From: a virus
Virus record (IMG/VR): IMGVR_UViG_3300031721_000056
Location: 1 to 20,055 of that record
DNA: 20,055 nucleotides
Direction: 5' to 3' (one strand)
Shown here one piece after another: positions 1-5,338 of this stretch (the first letter of the stretch is position 1; each line of letters begins with the position of its first letter). The translations under genes were made by a program, and so were the position numbers. The notes beneath the pieces were generated by a model that made no database searches, had not been told where the DNA came from, and saw only the letters and a program-made list of their open reading frames with translations.

Positions 1-409
1 CTACATAAGCGCCATCAAACTCAGCACCGTCTGGTGTTCCTACCTCTACTAAATCAAGAACCTGCATTGCTTGAAAGTCTAAGCCTTTGAACGAGCCATA
101 CTTATTAGTAACTTCCCACTCGTTGTATTGCACCTTCACTGCTGAGCCGTTGCCGACCTGTGCATCTAAGGGTTGCTTGAACTTATCTACTAGCTTTGGT
201 GCTTGTCGTATCGCTCCGTCCTTACCATCAACCTTACGCTTAATTAAAATAGATGGGCCTTCATCCATCTGCTTGATGGTGTAGCCGCGTGATTTAAAAT
301 CTTCTGCGGTAGCCTCGTCAATAACTAGGTTGACTTCATACGTAGGCTCAAACCTTGTGTTGGGTGTAAGGACTGATGCCCACATTGCTGTACCTTCTAA
401 GATAGCCAT
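1..409 (-). CDS. Phage single-stranded-DNA-binding protein, C-terminus beyond the window
   Basis: The frame is open from ATG at 409 to the left edge, giving 136 codons with no stop. The start is supported by AGAGGAAAG upstream and by a strong promoter at 446-474. The N-terminus has a W-x-x-V-x-x-PNTRFEPTYEVNLVID strand pattern. A VGNGSAVKVQY stretch (about residues 86-96) and an FQAMQVLDLVEV stretch (about 112-123) follow, which resemble the OB-fold phage ssDNA-binding proteins of the T7 gp2.5 / Enc34-like type. Such proteins coat ssDNA during replication and recombination and usually carry an acidic C-terminal tail, which is not visible here. It is the best replication marker in the window and suggests the replication module continues to the left. 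The family assignment is from pattern recognition, not a search. Confidence 0.72.
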   Translation of the reverse strand, partial: MAILEGTAMWASVLTPNTRFEPTYEVNLVIDEATAEDFKSRGYTIKQMDEGPSILIKRKVDGKDGAIRQAPKLVDKFKQPLDAQVGNGSAVKVQYNEWEVTNKYGSFKGLDFQAMQVLDLVEVGTPDGAEFDGAYV

Positions 410-445
410 ATTACTTTCCTCTTGTGGTTTTAAAATTGAGCGTGG

Positions 446-474
446 AGTATACCACGATTGTTAATTGTTGTCAA
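446..474 (-). promoter_or_regulatory. Sigma70 promoter for the ssDNA-binding protein gene
   Basis: On the minus strand TTGACA (474-469) is followed after 17 bp by TATACT (451-446), 37 bp upstream of the ATG at 409. A 5-bp inverted repeat (CGTGG 441-445, CCACG 452-456) flanks the -10 hexamer exactly, so a regulator could bind over it. The promoter sits in the short gap after the 33-aa peptide gene. Confidence 0.8.
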
Positions 475-479
475 CACTT

Positions 480-581
480 TTAATCAAAAGAATTTATTAC
501 TGAACCAACAGCGATAGCAAAAAATATAAGGGCTAGTATCAACCCTTTAATTTCATCGGGGTCACGCGGATCAAAGCTCAT
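480..581 (-). CDS. 33-aa single-span membrane peptide
   Basis: ATG at 581 is preceded by a perfect AGGAGG, which lies in the last codons of the upstream gene (stop TAA at 585-583, one base before this ATG). The product has an acidic, hydrophilic N-terminus (MSFDPRDPDEIKG) followed by one hydrophobic segment at about residues 14-30 (LILALIFFAIAVGSVIN). It is therefore probably a one-span inner-membrane peptide with a charged N-terminal tail. No family is recognised. Two more peptides of nearly the same size and make-up lie just upstream (771-875 and 883-987), suggesting related membrane tasks such as lysis timing, superinfection exclusion or membrane anchoring; which one cannot be told from sequence. 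Confidence 0.72.
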   Translation of the reverse strand: MSFDPRDPDEIKGLILALIFFAIAVGSVINSFD

Positions 582-582
582 A

Positions 583-771
583 TTATTTCCTCCTCATCAA
601 TGTGTCGTACTCAGTGCTGTCAATAATAAACTGTATGACAGACTGCTCTTTAACATTGTACATAACACAAGCCCTGCTCAGCGGTGTCTTACCATCAACC
701 ACATCTGTTGCGGCTCTAGCTGTTGCAACTGCGGCAGGGCTTGGACTACCTGATATGCTCTCTGCGAACAT
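583..771 (-). CDS. Hypothetical 62-aa protein
   Basis: ATG at 771 follows AGGAGA and overlaps the stop codon of the 34-aa membrane peptide upstream (TAATG), so the two are probably translationally coupled. The N-terminal third is rich in Ala, Ser and Pro. The rest (GKTPLSRACVMYNVKEQSVIQFIIDSTEYDTLMRRK, in parts) looks like a small folded alpha/beta unit. The basic C-terminal codons supply the Shine-Dalgarno of the next gene. No known domain is recognised. The opposite-strand frame over this region has no ribosome binding site and is taken as a shadow. Confidence 0.7.
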   Translation of the reverse strand: MFAESISGSPSPAAVATARAATDVVDGKTPLSRACVMYNVKEQSVIQFIIDSTEYDTLMRRK

Positions 772-875
772 TAGTTATTCTCCTCGTCTATCATTAGCTC
801 TGAAATGTACAGCAGTTTAATAGCCACTGCCATTGTTATAGTACCTACAAATAATAAAACAATATTATATATCAT
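771..875 (-). CDS. 34-aa single-span membrane peptide
   Basis: ATG at 875 is preceded by GAGG at 5-nt spacing. A hydrophobic run occupies about residues 2-24 (IYNIVLLFVGTITMAVAIKLLYI in parts), and the tail is acidic (ELMIDEENN). The arrangement predicts an N-terminal membrane anchor with a short acidic tail. The stop TAA (773-771) overlaps the next start as TAATG. Function is unknown. It is the second of three adjacent peptides of 33-34 aa with one membrane span. Confidence 0.65.
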   Translation of the reverse strand: MIYNIVLLFVGTITMAVAIKLLYISELMIDEENN

Positions 876-882
876 ACAAACC

Positions 883-987
883 TCACTTCAATAGTAGAAA
901 AACGACTGCAAAAAAGTATGCAATTGAACATAAGAATAGGAACCTAATCACTCTTACAATTGCTACAGGCTTAGGCTCTTGCTCCAT
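883..987 (-). CDS. 34-aa single-span membrane peptide
   Basis: ATG at 987 lies 4 bases after the stop of the upstream 60-aa gene. The ribosome binding site is weak (AAAGAA), so translation may depend on coupling to that gene. The peptide starts with a polar, charged segment (MEQEPKPVAIVRVIR). A hydrophobic span follows at about residues 16-33 (FLFLCSIAYFFAVVFLLL), and it ends with Lys then TGA. The topology is like the 33-aa peptide at 480-581. No family is recognised. Confidence is lower than for its neighbours because of the poor ribosome binding site. Confidence 0.55.
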   Translation of the reverse strand: MEQEPKPVAIVRVIRFLFLCSIAYFFAVVFLLLK

Positions 988-991
988 TACA

Positions 992-1174
992 TTATTCTTT
1001 ATCCATCTTAGTAACCCAAGGCCAGTGTCGCTCAGACAGTTTACTGCTTTCATCATCATCTTCTTTTAACTCCTCTCTATTGTATTTAAAGATAGCATCA
1101 AAGTTTGAACTGTACTTCTCTGTGTCTACCTTACGTTGTCTATCACCTTTGCCACCATGCGTAGCGTCACCCAT
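992..1174 (-). CDS. Hypothetical 60-aa protein with THGGKGD and NFDAIF motifs
   Basis: ATG at 1174 lies one base after the stop TAA (1178-1176) of the upstream gene; the ribosome binding site is weak (GGACGATTAAG). The protein is hydrophilic with a Gly/Lys-rich start (MGDATHGGKGDRQR). It then has DTEKYSSNFDAIFKYNREE (about residues 17-35) and an acidic-basic tail ending in HWPWVTKMDKE. I recall small phage proteins with a similar THGGKG start but know no function. The KY-x2-N-F-DAIF motif recurs in the late 57-aa protein at 16153-16326, a noteworthy link between the two arms. Confidence 0.7.
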   Translation of the reverse strand: MGDATHGGKGDRQRKVDTEKYSSNFDAIFKYNREELKEDDDESSKLSERHWPWVTKMDKE

Positions 1175-1175
1175 C

Positions 1176-1376
1176 TTAATCGTCCATCCATATCTTACCT
1201 AGCGTGATAATCATAAACGGTAACATCAGCACTGTGCCTTCAAAGGATGCCGTAGCTAAGCCGCCTGTCTCTGAGTTACTTATCCACACTGGTCGGCTGT
1301 CTGCAAACTCAAGGTCTAAACCTACACCGTTTCGTAGGTCAAGACTCAAGTAGTATTCTCCAAATGATTTAGTCAT
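1176..1376 (-). CDS. Hypothetical 66-aa protein with a C-terminal hydrophobic segment
   Basis: The start chosen is ATG at 1376, because AGGAAAT lies 6 nt upstream. A longer frame reaches a GTG at 1409, but that start has no ribosome binding site and runs into the previous gene. The N-terminal half is polar (MTKSFGEYYLSLDLRNGVG). Residues about 46-62 are hydrophobic (FEGTVLMLPFMIITLG) and are followed by KIWMDD, so it may be membrane-associated. It sits in a tight minus-strand run between the 72-aa and 60-aa genes. No family is recognised. Confidence 0.65.
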   Translation of the reverse strand: MTKSFGEYYLSLDLRNGVGLDLEFADSRPVWISNSETGGLATASFEGTVLMLPFMIITLGKIWMDD

Positions 1377-1380
1377 ATCT

Positions 1381-1599
1381 TTATTTCCTATAAGGTTTAA
1401 TGTATTCACCGACAGTCAGGTCGGAACTAACAATATGATTTATAACTACTCCCCACTCAGCAATAGTCCAATACTTTTTATCACCAGTAACTATATCAAG
1501 TAGAGCATCTTGTAAAGCATATTCATTTCTATCAAAAATGTAGCGCACCTTGAGATGCGCTTTAGAGTCTAAAGTAAATGGTGCTACTGGTATTTTCAT
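1381..1599 (-). CDS. Hypothetical 72-aa protein
   Basis: ATG at 1599 overlaps the stop of the DUF932 gene (TAATG), predicting translational coupling. The product is a mixed alpha/beta, soluble-looking protein (for example LKVRYIFDRNEYALQDALL at about residues 16-34, then a Trp-containing WTIAEWGVVINHIV stretch). No signal, membrane segment or known motif is seen. Being coupled to the DUF932 protein, it may act with it, but no function can be assigned. Confidence 0.72.
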   Translation of the reverse strand: MKIPVAPFTLDSKAHLKVRYIFDRNEYALQDALLDIVTGDKKYWTIAEWGVVINHIVSSDLTVGEYIKPYRK

Positions 1600-2546
1600 T
1601 ACGCTACCTTCATAAAGTGATTGTGTTTAATAGCTTCTTGCACTACCTGTTGTCTATCGTTCTCAATGGATGCAATGTTAGCTCGGCTCGAAGACCTTGA
1701 CACATCACAGTGAGTAGACCAATCAGTCATAGCATTATACACTGCCCAGTAGTTATCTCCAAGTCGTTTAGAATATACACTGGAGTATACATTCCACATA
1801 TAAGCTAGGTTATTGTTACGTCTTGGCATATCACCCATAATATATTCAGGGACAGTGCCGCCTTGATAGAGTAGGTCTAGTGCTGTCTTACACTTTAGTG
1901 CCTCGGCAAAGTGTTTGAATGCTCTGAGCGGAGTACACTCTGTGCCATGCCATTCTCTCCACAGATCACGTTGCTGATTAAAGACTTCTAAAGACTTAGT
2001 AATTACTCTGCCGCCCTGCTCAATGTCTAAGGACTGAGTGTGCTTAGATTTATATACTGAAACCTCACCGCCTACAAAGACTTGAAGATTAGTACATGCT
2101 GACTGTGTTGCCGCGGCACTGATTAAGAACGGCCATGTCCCATCGAAAGATGATAAGGCTAACAAGCTAAGCGATGCACTGTCACCGTCACTGGTTGTAT
2201 AAGTATGTTCGGGTAGCTTGTATTGAACAAAGGTTCTTGAGCCACTGTGAGATGTCCTAATAGTTTCTTGCATGTTGTTAATAGATAACCCCGAACGCTC
2301 AATGATGTTGCGCGTCACATCTATCATGTGCTTTGGTGCTACTGCTTTGTAACCGTGACCATGAATACCTAACTCTTCACATGTGTCAGTACGATAGATA
2401 ACATTCTTGGAACTAGGAAACCCAGTGCCGTCAGCATAATAAACCAAAGGCGCAGTGGCTATATCAAAGTTAGCAGAGCCATAACCTCCATCCCTTATTG
2501 CTGTTAAACCTGTATTGTTTTTAAACATCGGTGTAATATTATTCAT
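1599..2546 (-). CDS. DUF932-family phage/plasmid protein
   Basis: This 315-aa protein has the hallmarks I associate with DUF932 (TIGR03299-like) proteins of phages and plasmids: YRTDTCEELGIHGHGYKAV at about residues 51-69, a CTNLQVF segment near 151-157 followed by KHTQSL, and a C-terminal NAMTDWSTHCD motif. The molecular function of DUF932 is not established; members often lie among replication or early genes. The start ATG at 2546 follows AAAAGGAAAAC. A 15-bp palindrome (2561-2575) and a promoter (2588-2616) lie directly upstream, so this gene appears to head a transcription unit that runs left through the membrane-peptide genes. Confidence 0.8.
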   Translation of the reverse strand: MNNITPMFKNNTGLTAIRDGGYGSANFDIATAPLVYYADGTGFPSSKNVIYRTDTCEELGIHGHGYKAVAPKHMIDVTRNIIERSGLSINNMQETIRTSHSGSRTFVQYKLPEHTYTTSDGDSASLSLLALSSFDGTWPFLISAAATQSACTNLQVFVGGEVSVYKSKHTQSLDIEQGGRVITKSLEVFNQQRDLWREWHGTECTPLRAFKHFAEALKCKTALDLLYQGGTVPEYIMGDMPRRNNNLAYMWNVYSSVYSKRLGDNYWAVYNAMTDWSTHCDVSRSSSRANIASIENDRQQVVQEAIKHNHFMKVA

Positions 2547-2560
2547 TTTGTTTTCCTTTT

Positions 2561-2575
2561 TTATAACCGTTATAA
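2561..2575. repeat. 15-bp palindrome copy 1 (candidate operator)
   Basis: TTATAACCGTTATAA: 7-bp perfect arms around one central base. It lies just upstream of the DUF932 gene's Shine-Dalgarno and 12 bp downstream of the -10 box of the minus-strand promoter at 2588-2616. A bound protein would sit at roughly +5 to +20 of the transcript, a repressor-like position. Confidence 0.85.
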
Positions 2576-2587
2576 TTTATTTTAAAG

Positions 2588-2616
2588 ATGGTAACATATT
2601 AGAACTCTATTGTCAA
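2588..2616 (-). promoter_or_regulatory. Sigma70-like promoter for the DUF932 unit
   Basis: On the minus strand TTGACA (2616-2611) is followed after 17 bp by TACCAT (2593-2588), a 4/6 match to TATAAT. The -35 box is perfect and sits in a GTTGACA context shared with the promoters at 446-474 and 6651-6679. The palindrome at 2561-2575 lies just downstream. The weak -10 suggests low activity or an activator. Confidence 0.55.
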
Positions 2617-2639
2617 CATCTATTTAGTTGTGTACTCTC

Positions 2640-2668
2640 TTGACTTTCAAACCAATCTGTGCTATAAT
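2640..2668 (+). promoter_or_regulatory. Rightward sigma70 promoter with no evident gene
   Basis: On the plus strand TTGACT (2640-2645), 17 bp, then TATAAT (2663-2668): 11 of 12 consensus bases. It is divergent to the promoter at 2588-2616. Its transcript would start near 2675 and run antisense to the minus-strand genes to the right. No plus-strand frame with a ribosome binding site follows, so the product may be an antisense or non-coding RNA. Confidence 0.6.
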
Positions 2669-2738
2669 AGACTTTATAGTTTAAAAGAAAAGAGAAAAGA
2701 AAATATTAACATAACCCTTCATAGTCTTTATAGACTAT
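2667..2738. repeat. ATAG(A/T)CTTTATAG repeats, one within a hairpin
   Basis: ATAGACTTTATAGTTTAAA (2667-2685) matches 6972-6990 at 18 of 19 bases. ATAGTCTTTATAG (2721-2733) is identical to 6972-6984 and forms a perfect 6-bp inverted repeat (ATAGTC 2721-2726, GACTAT 2733-2738). The first copy covers the predicted start point of the rightward promoter, so the motif may be regulatory. The 2669-2734 stretch otherwise holds a purine-rich tract and no gene. Confidence 0.5.
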
Positions 2739-2908
2739 ATAGTGAGATCGGTTTCAACCTCCAAAGCATAATCATCCTCATGTACAAAGGCATCCGCTAC
2801 ATCTCTATAGGTTAAGAGAGAAGAGAAACAAAGGTTACACTCCGCTGTCTGGTCGTGGTGTTCTACAAACATTGTCAAGCACGTTGAACATTCATGGTAG
2901 TTGTGCAT
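2735..2908 (-). CDS. Small zinc-ribbon protein (57 aa)
   Basis: The protein carries two CxxC pairs, CSTC at about residues 7-10 and CNLC at about 24-27, plus nearby His residues. This is the layout of a short zinc ribbon that could bind nucleic acid or protein. The start chosen is ATG at 2908, because GGAGG (2922-2918) is 9 nt upstream. An in-frame ATG at 2917 touches the Shine-Dalgarno and is less likely; it would add three residues. The 5' end overlaps the 3' end of the DpnD/PcfM-like gene by 17 bp. The C-terminal half is acidic (AFVHEDDYALEVETD). No specific family is recognised. Confidence 0.7.
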   Translation of the reverse strand: MHNYHECSTCLTMFVEHHDQTAECNLCFSSLLTYRDVADAFVHEDDYALEVETDLTI

Positions 2909-3134
2909 TGTCTTCATCCTCCGTTGTAAAGATTTGATAGTGAGTGTCCACTACCCTTGAGTCGTACTGTTTATAATAGTTCTTAGCCTTCGCAGACTTC
3001 AAAGCCTCCTCCTCATTGGAGGCCGCAACGTCTATCATGTAGCCGCGCACCTCCGACACCATCACCTTGTAGGTTTGGATGGGTTTATCCAGATCTATCT
3101 GGCTTACTAACTTAGGTATTTTGTTAGCGGTCAT
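2892..3134 (-). CDS. DpnD/PcfM-like small protein (80 aa)
   Basis: After a basic N-terminus the protein has TYKVMVSEVRGYMIDVAASN (about residues 21-40) and then EEEALKSAKAKNYY. This beta-strand pair with an (A)sNEEEAL helix start is the pattern I associate with the small DpnD/PcfM-like family found on phages and mobile elements. The function of that family is unclear. The ATG at 3134 overlaps the stop of the 70-aa gene upstream as ATGA. The C-terminus is acidic (TTEDEDNAQLP). The assignment is tentative and rests only on the local pattern. Confidence 0.65.
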   Translation of the reverse strand: MTANKIPKLVSQIDLDKPIQTYKVMVSEVRGYMIDVAASNEEEALKSAKAKNYYKQYDSRVVDTHYQIFTTEDEDNAQLP

Positions 3135-3343
3135 ATTTTGATAACCTCCATAGTAAGTGCTAACTGTTTCTGTATGGTACGCAGTCTGTCATAGTCACGG
3201 CTTAAAACAATGCTTGCTCTCTCGCTCAGTCCTGACTCATTGAGGTCAGCCATTAAGCTGTCGCGCATCTCTTCAAGTATAGCTATTAGAACTTCGAAGT
3301 TCTCTTCTGTAAGCACTGTTGTATCGCTTGGAAATTTAATCAT
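3131..3343 (-). CDS. Hypothetical helical 70-aa protein
   Basis: ATG at 3343 is chosen because GGAG lies 8 nt upstream and it overlaps the preceding stop (ATGA); a longer frame to 3397 would run through the upstream gene without its own ribosome binding site. The sequence is predicted helical (ENFEVLIAILEEMRDSLMAD then LSRDYDRLRTIQKQLALTMEV), with heptad-like Leu/Ile spacing suggesting a two-helix coiled coil. No family is recognised. It is part of a chain of four overlapping or abutting genes (3516 down to 2735). Confidence 0.68.
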   Translation of the reverse strand: MIKFPSDTTVLTEENFEVLIAILEEMRDSLMADLNESGLSERASIVLSRDYDRLRTIQKQLALTMEVIKI

Positions 3344-3516
3344 TGCTCCACCTCCATTAGACGTAGGTCGCAATCGTCCATATCTTCTGTAATCCATGAG
3401 CAGTCGAAGTCAGGTGCGTCAAACAGTTTGATGCTACCGTCCTCATTGAGTAACTCGTTACCCTCATCATCTATTTTGTAGAATGTGAGATCCCACACTG
3501 CGATTGAATGGCTCAT
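3340..3516 (-). CDS. Hypothetical acidic 58-aa protein
   Basis: ATG at 3516 is preceded by GGAGAG and sits one base after the stop of the 142-aa gene. The stop TGA (3342-3340) overlaps the next start as ATGA. Both ends are thus locked into the polycistronic run, which supports a real gene despite the short length. The protein is strongly acidic, with IDDEGNELLNEDGSIKLFD at about residues 15-33 and TEDMDDCDLRLMEVEQ at the C-terminus, and starts with MSHSIAVWDLTFYK. A high negative charge could mean a DNA mimic or a protein-binding inhibitor, but that is speculation; no family is recognised. Confidence 0.7.
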   Translation of the reverse strand: MSHSIAVWDLTFYKIDDEGNELLNEDGSIKLFDAPDFDCSWITEDMDDCDLRLMEVEQ

Positions 3517-3517
3517 C

Positions 3518-3946
3518 TTATCTCTCCACTGTTATTTTAAAGTCGGTCGCATCTAGCTCAGCCCTGACAGCATCCATGACCTTGGTTTCTAGTGCATCGT
3601 CGATCATAACTTCTACTGAGTATGAATCGGGTAGGTCTAAGTCAGACAGAGCAGACTCAACCTTATCATCAACATCACAGTTATCAACCTTTTCATCCAT
3701 GCTACATTCAAGATCATCGAGTCTACTATCAACACTGTCTAGTCTTGCGGTGTCACCCTCATCAATCCACAGGGCTACCCTACGTTCAAGCTCTTCGATT
3801 CTATTAGCTTGTCTCACTGCTATACTTTCGTTTTGATGCGCTCTTGCTAACATCTCTTTAAACTTAGCCTCAAAGATTGCGTTCTTGTTGTTCGCAAAAA
3901 TTCTAAGGTCTATCCATTCTTCTACTGCGTTTATCAAAGTCTTCAT
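3518..3946 (-). CDS. Hypothetical acidic coiled-coil protein (142 aa)
   Basis: ATG at 3946 follows TAAGGAA, whose first bases are the end of the palindrome at 3958-3972. The N-terminal half is helical with heptads (NRIEELERRVALWIDE at about residues 48-63). The second half is acidic and repetitive, with RLDSVDSRLDDLE followed by several short Asp-rich segments around CDVDDKVESALSDLDL. The pattern predicts an oligomeric coiled coil. Its first ORF neighbours are small acidic proteins. No enzymatic motif is seen and no family is recognised. Confidence 0.75.
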   Translation of the reverse strand: MKTLINAVEEWIDLRIFANNKNAIFEAKFKEMLARAHQNESIAVRQANRIEELERRVALWIDEGDTARLDSVDSRLDDLECSMDEKVDNCDVDDKVESALSDLDLPDSYSVEVMIDDALETKVMDAVRAELDATDFKITVER

Positions 3947-3957
3947 TTTATAATTCC

Positions 3958-3972
3958 TTATAACGGTTATAA
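3958..3972. repeat. 15-bp palindrome copy 2 (candidate operator)
   Basis: TTATAACGGTTATAA abuts the stop codon (3975-3973) of the upstream gene on one side. On the other side, read on the minus strand, it runs directly into GGAA, so TAAGGAA forms the Shine-Dalgarno of the 142-aa gene. The intergenic gap is only 26 bp. Confidence 0.9.
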
Positions 3973-4179
3973 TTATTTGACAGACTTGATTAGTCCATCA
4001 AGCATTGTCACTTGTGCAAAGAACTCGCGTCCTCTACCTGTAGTGTGTGGACGGTTAGCCCCTGTCAGTTGTCCGTTAGGTACATACTCTGCACCGAACA
4101 TGCTAGTTTCTATATAGCGCAACGGCTCACCGACATTTTCTTTCAAGTCTTTTTTGCTAACGTAATTAAATACTATCAT
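3973..4179 (-). CDS. Conserved hypothetical 68-aa phage protein
   Basis: The protein reads MIVFNYVSKKDLKENVGEPL, then IETSMFGAEYVPNGQLTGANRP and TGRGREFFAQVTMLDGLI (in parts). I recall similar small proteins in other phages and bacteria with a GANRP-x2-TG...REFFAxVTM core, but no function is known to me. ATG at 4179 has AGGTAAAC upstream. Unlike most neighbours it has no palindrome in front and instead has its own strong sigma70 promoter (4210-4239). It is probably the first gene of the unit that runs to 2735. Confidence 0.78.
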   Translation of the reverse strand: MIVFNYVSKKDLKENVGEPLRYIETSMFGAEYVPNGQLTGANRPHTTGRGREFFAQVTMLDGLIKSVK

Positions 4180-4209
4180 TTTGTTTACCTATTTAGTTAA
4201 TGTGAGTTC

Positions 4210-4239
4210 AGTATAAAGCAATGACAAAACCCTTGTCAA
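4210..4239 (-). promoter_or_regulatory. Strong sigma70 promoter for the 68-aa gene
   Basis: On the minus strand TTGACA (4239-4234), 18 bp, then TATACT (4215-4210). The start point would be near 4203, giving a short leader before ATG 4179. The -35 and spacer are embedded in an inverted repeat that reads as a terminator on the other strand. Confidence 0.78.
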
Positions 4240-4249
4240 GCTTTTTTTT
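4215..4249 (+). terminator. Plus-strand intrinsic-terminator-like hairpin overlapping a promoter
   Basis: On the plus strand AAAGC (4215-4219) pairs with GCTTT (4240-4244) and TGACAA (4222-4227) pairs with TTGTCA (4233-4238), with loop AACCC and a run of eight T (4242-4249). This would stop rightward transcripts such as one from the promoter at 2640-2668. The same bases form the -35 region of the leftward promoter at 4210-4239. Confidence 0.5.
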
Positions 4250-4436
4250 ATTTATATATCCGCGTCCTTGTTTCACGATCTTCTGGTAGTTTTGTTTCGG
4301 TGTAATAATAGCGGTGGTTGTCTGGGCCTGTAACGGTTTCCCAGACACTAGGATAGCCAGTGTTATCGTCCGTATAAAACATAATGTCACCTGTTTTGCC
4401 ATCAATAATATAATACTTTTTGTCTGGTATGTTCAT
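4248..4436 (-). CDS. Hypothetical 62-aa protein
   Basis: ATG at 4436 has TAAGGAATAG upstream, formed by the end of the palindrome at 4449-4463. The protein is Tyr/Thr/Asp-rich and beta-like: MNIPDKKYYIIDGKTGDIMF, YTDDNTGYPSVWETVTGP, then a basic end (ETRTRIYK). An overlapping longer frame on the same strand (4208-4405) lacks a ribosome binding site and is taken as a shadow. It is the last gene before the promoter at 4210-4239. No family is recognised. Confidence 0.7.
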   Translation of the reverse strand: MNIPDKKYYIIDGKTGDIMFYTDDNTGYPSVWETVTGPDNHRYYYTETKLPEDRETRTRIYK

Positions 4437-4448
4437 GTCGTCTATTCC

Positions 4449-4463
4449 TTATAACGGTTATAA
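4449..4463. repeat. 15-bp palindrome copy 3 (candidate operator)
   Basis: TTATAACGGTTATAA lies 3 bp after the stop of the 208-aa gene and, on the minus strand, runs into GGAATAG, the ribosome binding site of the 62-aa gene. The gap between the two genes is 30 bp. Confidence 0.9.
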
Positions 4464-4466
4464 ATA

Positions 4467-5093
4467 TTAAGCATCAGTTAAATAGCTGTAGTGTACCGCA
4501 CTTACATGTGCGCCATCAATCCACTTCTTAGATTTAGTTGCTAGTAAATCGCACCAAATATCCCATAGGCTTTCCGTGCCTATGTCATGGCACACATCAA
4601 TATACGCCCACACCTTTTTGTTGTTGGCATCGACACCCTTGCTAGTCTTTGGATTCTTAGACAGTGAAAGATCTTTAATATCTAACCTATACAGTCTGAT
4701 ATTGTGTACGTCCATGCACCCAACCAATCCGGCCATCAACTGACACGTAAACCCTGCTTTGGGAATGCCTAGACCATCGACTCGCAGAAACACTTCCATC
4801 AATGCCCTTGCTTTATCGCGGTCTGAATCACCAGAGTTTATCGCCTCCATTGCATCCGCATATAGTTGGTGCGAATTGGCCTGTAAATACTTATAGGTTT
4901 TTATCTTATTACCCCACAAAAACCTAGACTCTGCGCCATTTAGCCTGACATCTTTTAGTTGCTCACCAACGCCAAGCCAGTTCTGCTGTATGCTTAACGC
5001 CACCATTAGTATGACTTGCATCATATTATCAGCAGAGACTTGCGCGTATTCTTGACAGTTTACCGCATCTTTCCTGTAATGAAATAGTTTCAT
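4467..5093 (-). CDS. Conserved hypothetical protein with helix-hairpin-helix-like motif (208 aa)
   Basis: The start ATG at 5093 follows TAAGGATTAAAG. The protein is alpha-helical. Its central region has VDGLGIPKAGFTCQL (about residues 105-119), resembling a helix-hairpin-helix. It is followed by GCMDVHNIRLYRLD (about 125-138), where an Asp and an Arg sit where HhH-GPD DNA glycosylases have their catalytic Asp segment. This could be a DNA-binding or base-excision-like protein. However, the N-terminal part shows no other known element and the iron-sulphur Cys cluster of endonuclease III is absent. An unnamed conserved phage family is an equally good reading. It is the largest gene among the palindrome-separated set. 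Confidence 0.75.
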   Translation of the reverse strand: MKLFHYRKDAVNCQEYAQVSADNMMQVILMVALSIQQNWLGVGEQLKDVRLNGAESRFLWGNKIKTYKYLQANSHQLYADAMEAINSGDSDRDKARALMEVFLRVDGLGIPKAGFTCQLMAGLVGCMDVHNIRLYRLDIKDLSLSKNPKTSKGVDANNKKVWAYIDVCHDIGTESLWDIWCDLLATKSKKWIDGAHVSAVHYSYLTDA

Positions 5094-5105
5094 AATCTTT
5101 AATCC

Positions 5106-5120
5106 TTATAACGGTTATAA
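5106..5120. repeat. 15-bp palindrome copy 4 (candidate operator)
   Basis: TTATAACGGTTATAA sits 4 bp after the stop codon of the 67-aa gene (read on the minus strand as TAA-ATAA-palindrome) and merges into GGATTAAAG before ATG 5093. The intergenic gap is 31 bp. Confidence 0.9.
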
Positions 5121-5124
5121 TTAT

Positions 5125-5328
5125 TTAACCTTTATCGGTCAAACCCACATTAAAAAAACCAGTGTTTACAAGCACATGATAGCCATGCTTAAAATCATAC
5201 TTAACATACGGCCTCCGCAGTTTATTAAAGCTAAACTCTAGCACACTGTTAGCACTAACCACCACGAACCCACGTTCGCGCTTATCATCGAACCACGTAC
5301 AGGCCCGCATTATTTTAATATTCAACAT
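5125..5328 (-). CDS. Hypothetical 67-aa protein
   Basis: The frame is open to an upstream ATG at 5376, but that stretch would translate the palindrome at 5339-5353 and overlap the upstream gene. ATG at 5328, directly after TAAGGGAAATAAA, fits the pattern of the neighbouring genes and is chosen. The product (MLNIKIMRACTWFDDKRERG, then FVVVSANSVLEFSFNKLRRP and a Tyr/His-rich segment) is a basic, beta-rich small protein without membrane segments. No family is recognised. Confidence 0.7.
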   Translation of the reverse strand: MLNIKIMRACTWFDDKRERGFVVVSANSVLEFSFNKLRRPYVKYDFKHGYHVLVNTGFFNVGLTDKG

Positions 5329-5338
5329 TTTATTTCCC

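Noticed and set aside
2630-2815. 61-codon plus-strand frame over the orphan promoter
   Set aside because: The frame begins before the predicted transcription start, lacks a ribosome binding site and overlaps the zinc-ribbon gene's 3' end.
3958-3972. The TATAAC within the palindrome as a sigma70 -10 box
   Set aside because: No -35-like hexamer occurs at 16-18 bp upstream of the copies I checked, whereas the other promoters in this window have clear TTGACA boxes.
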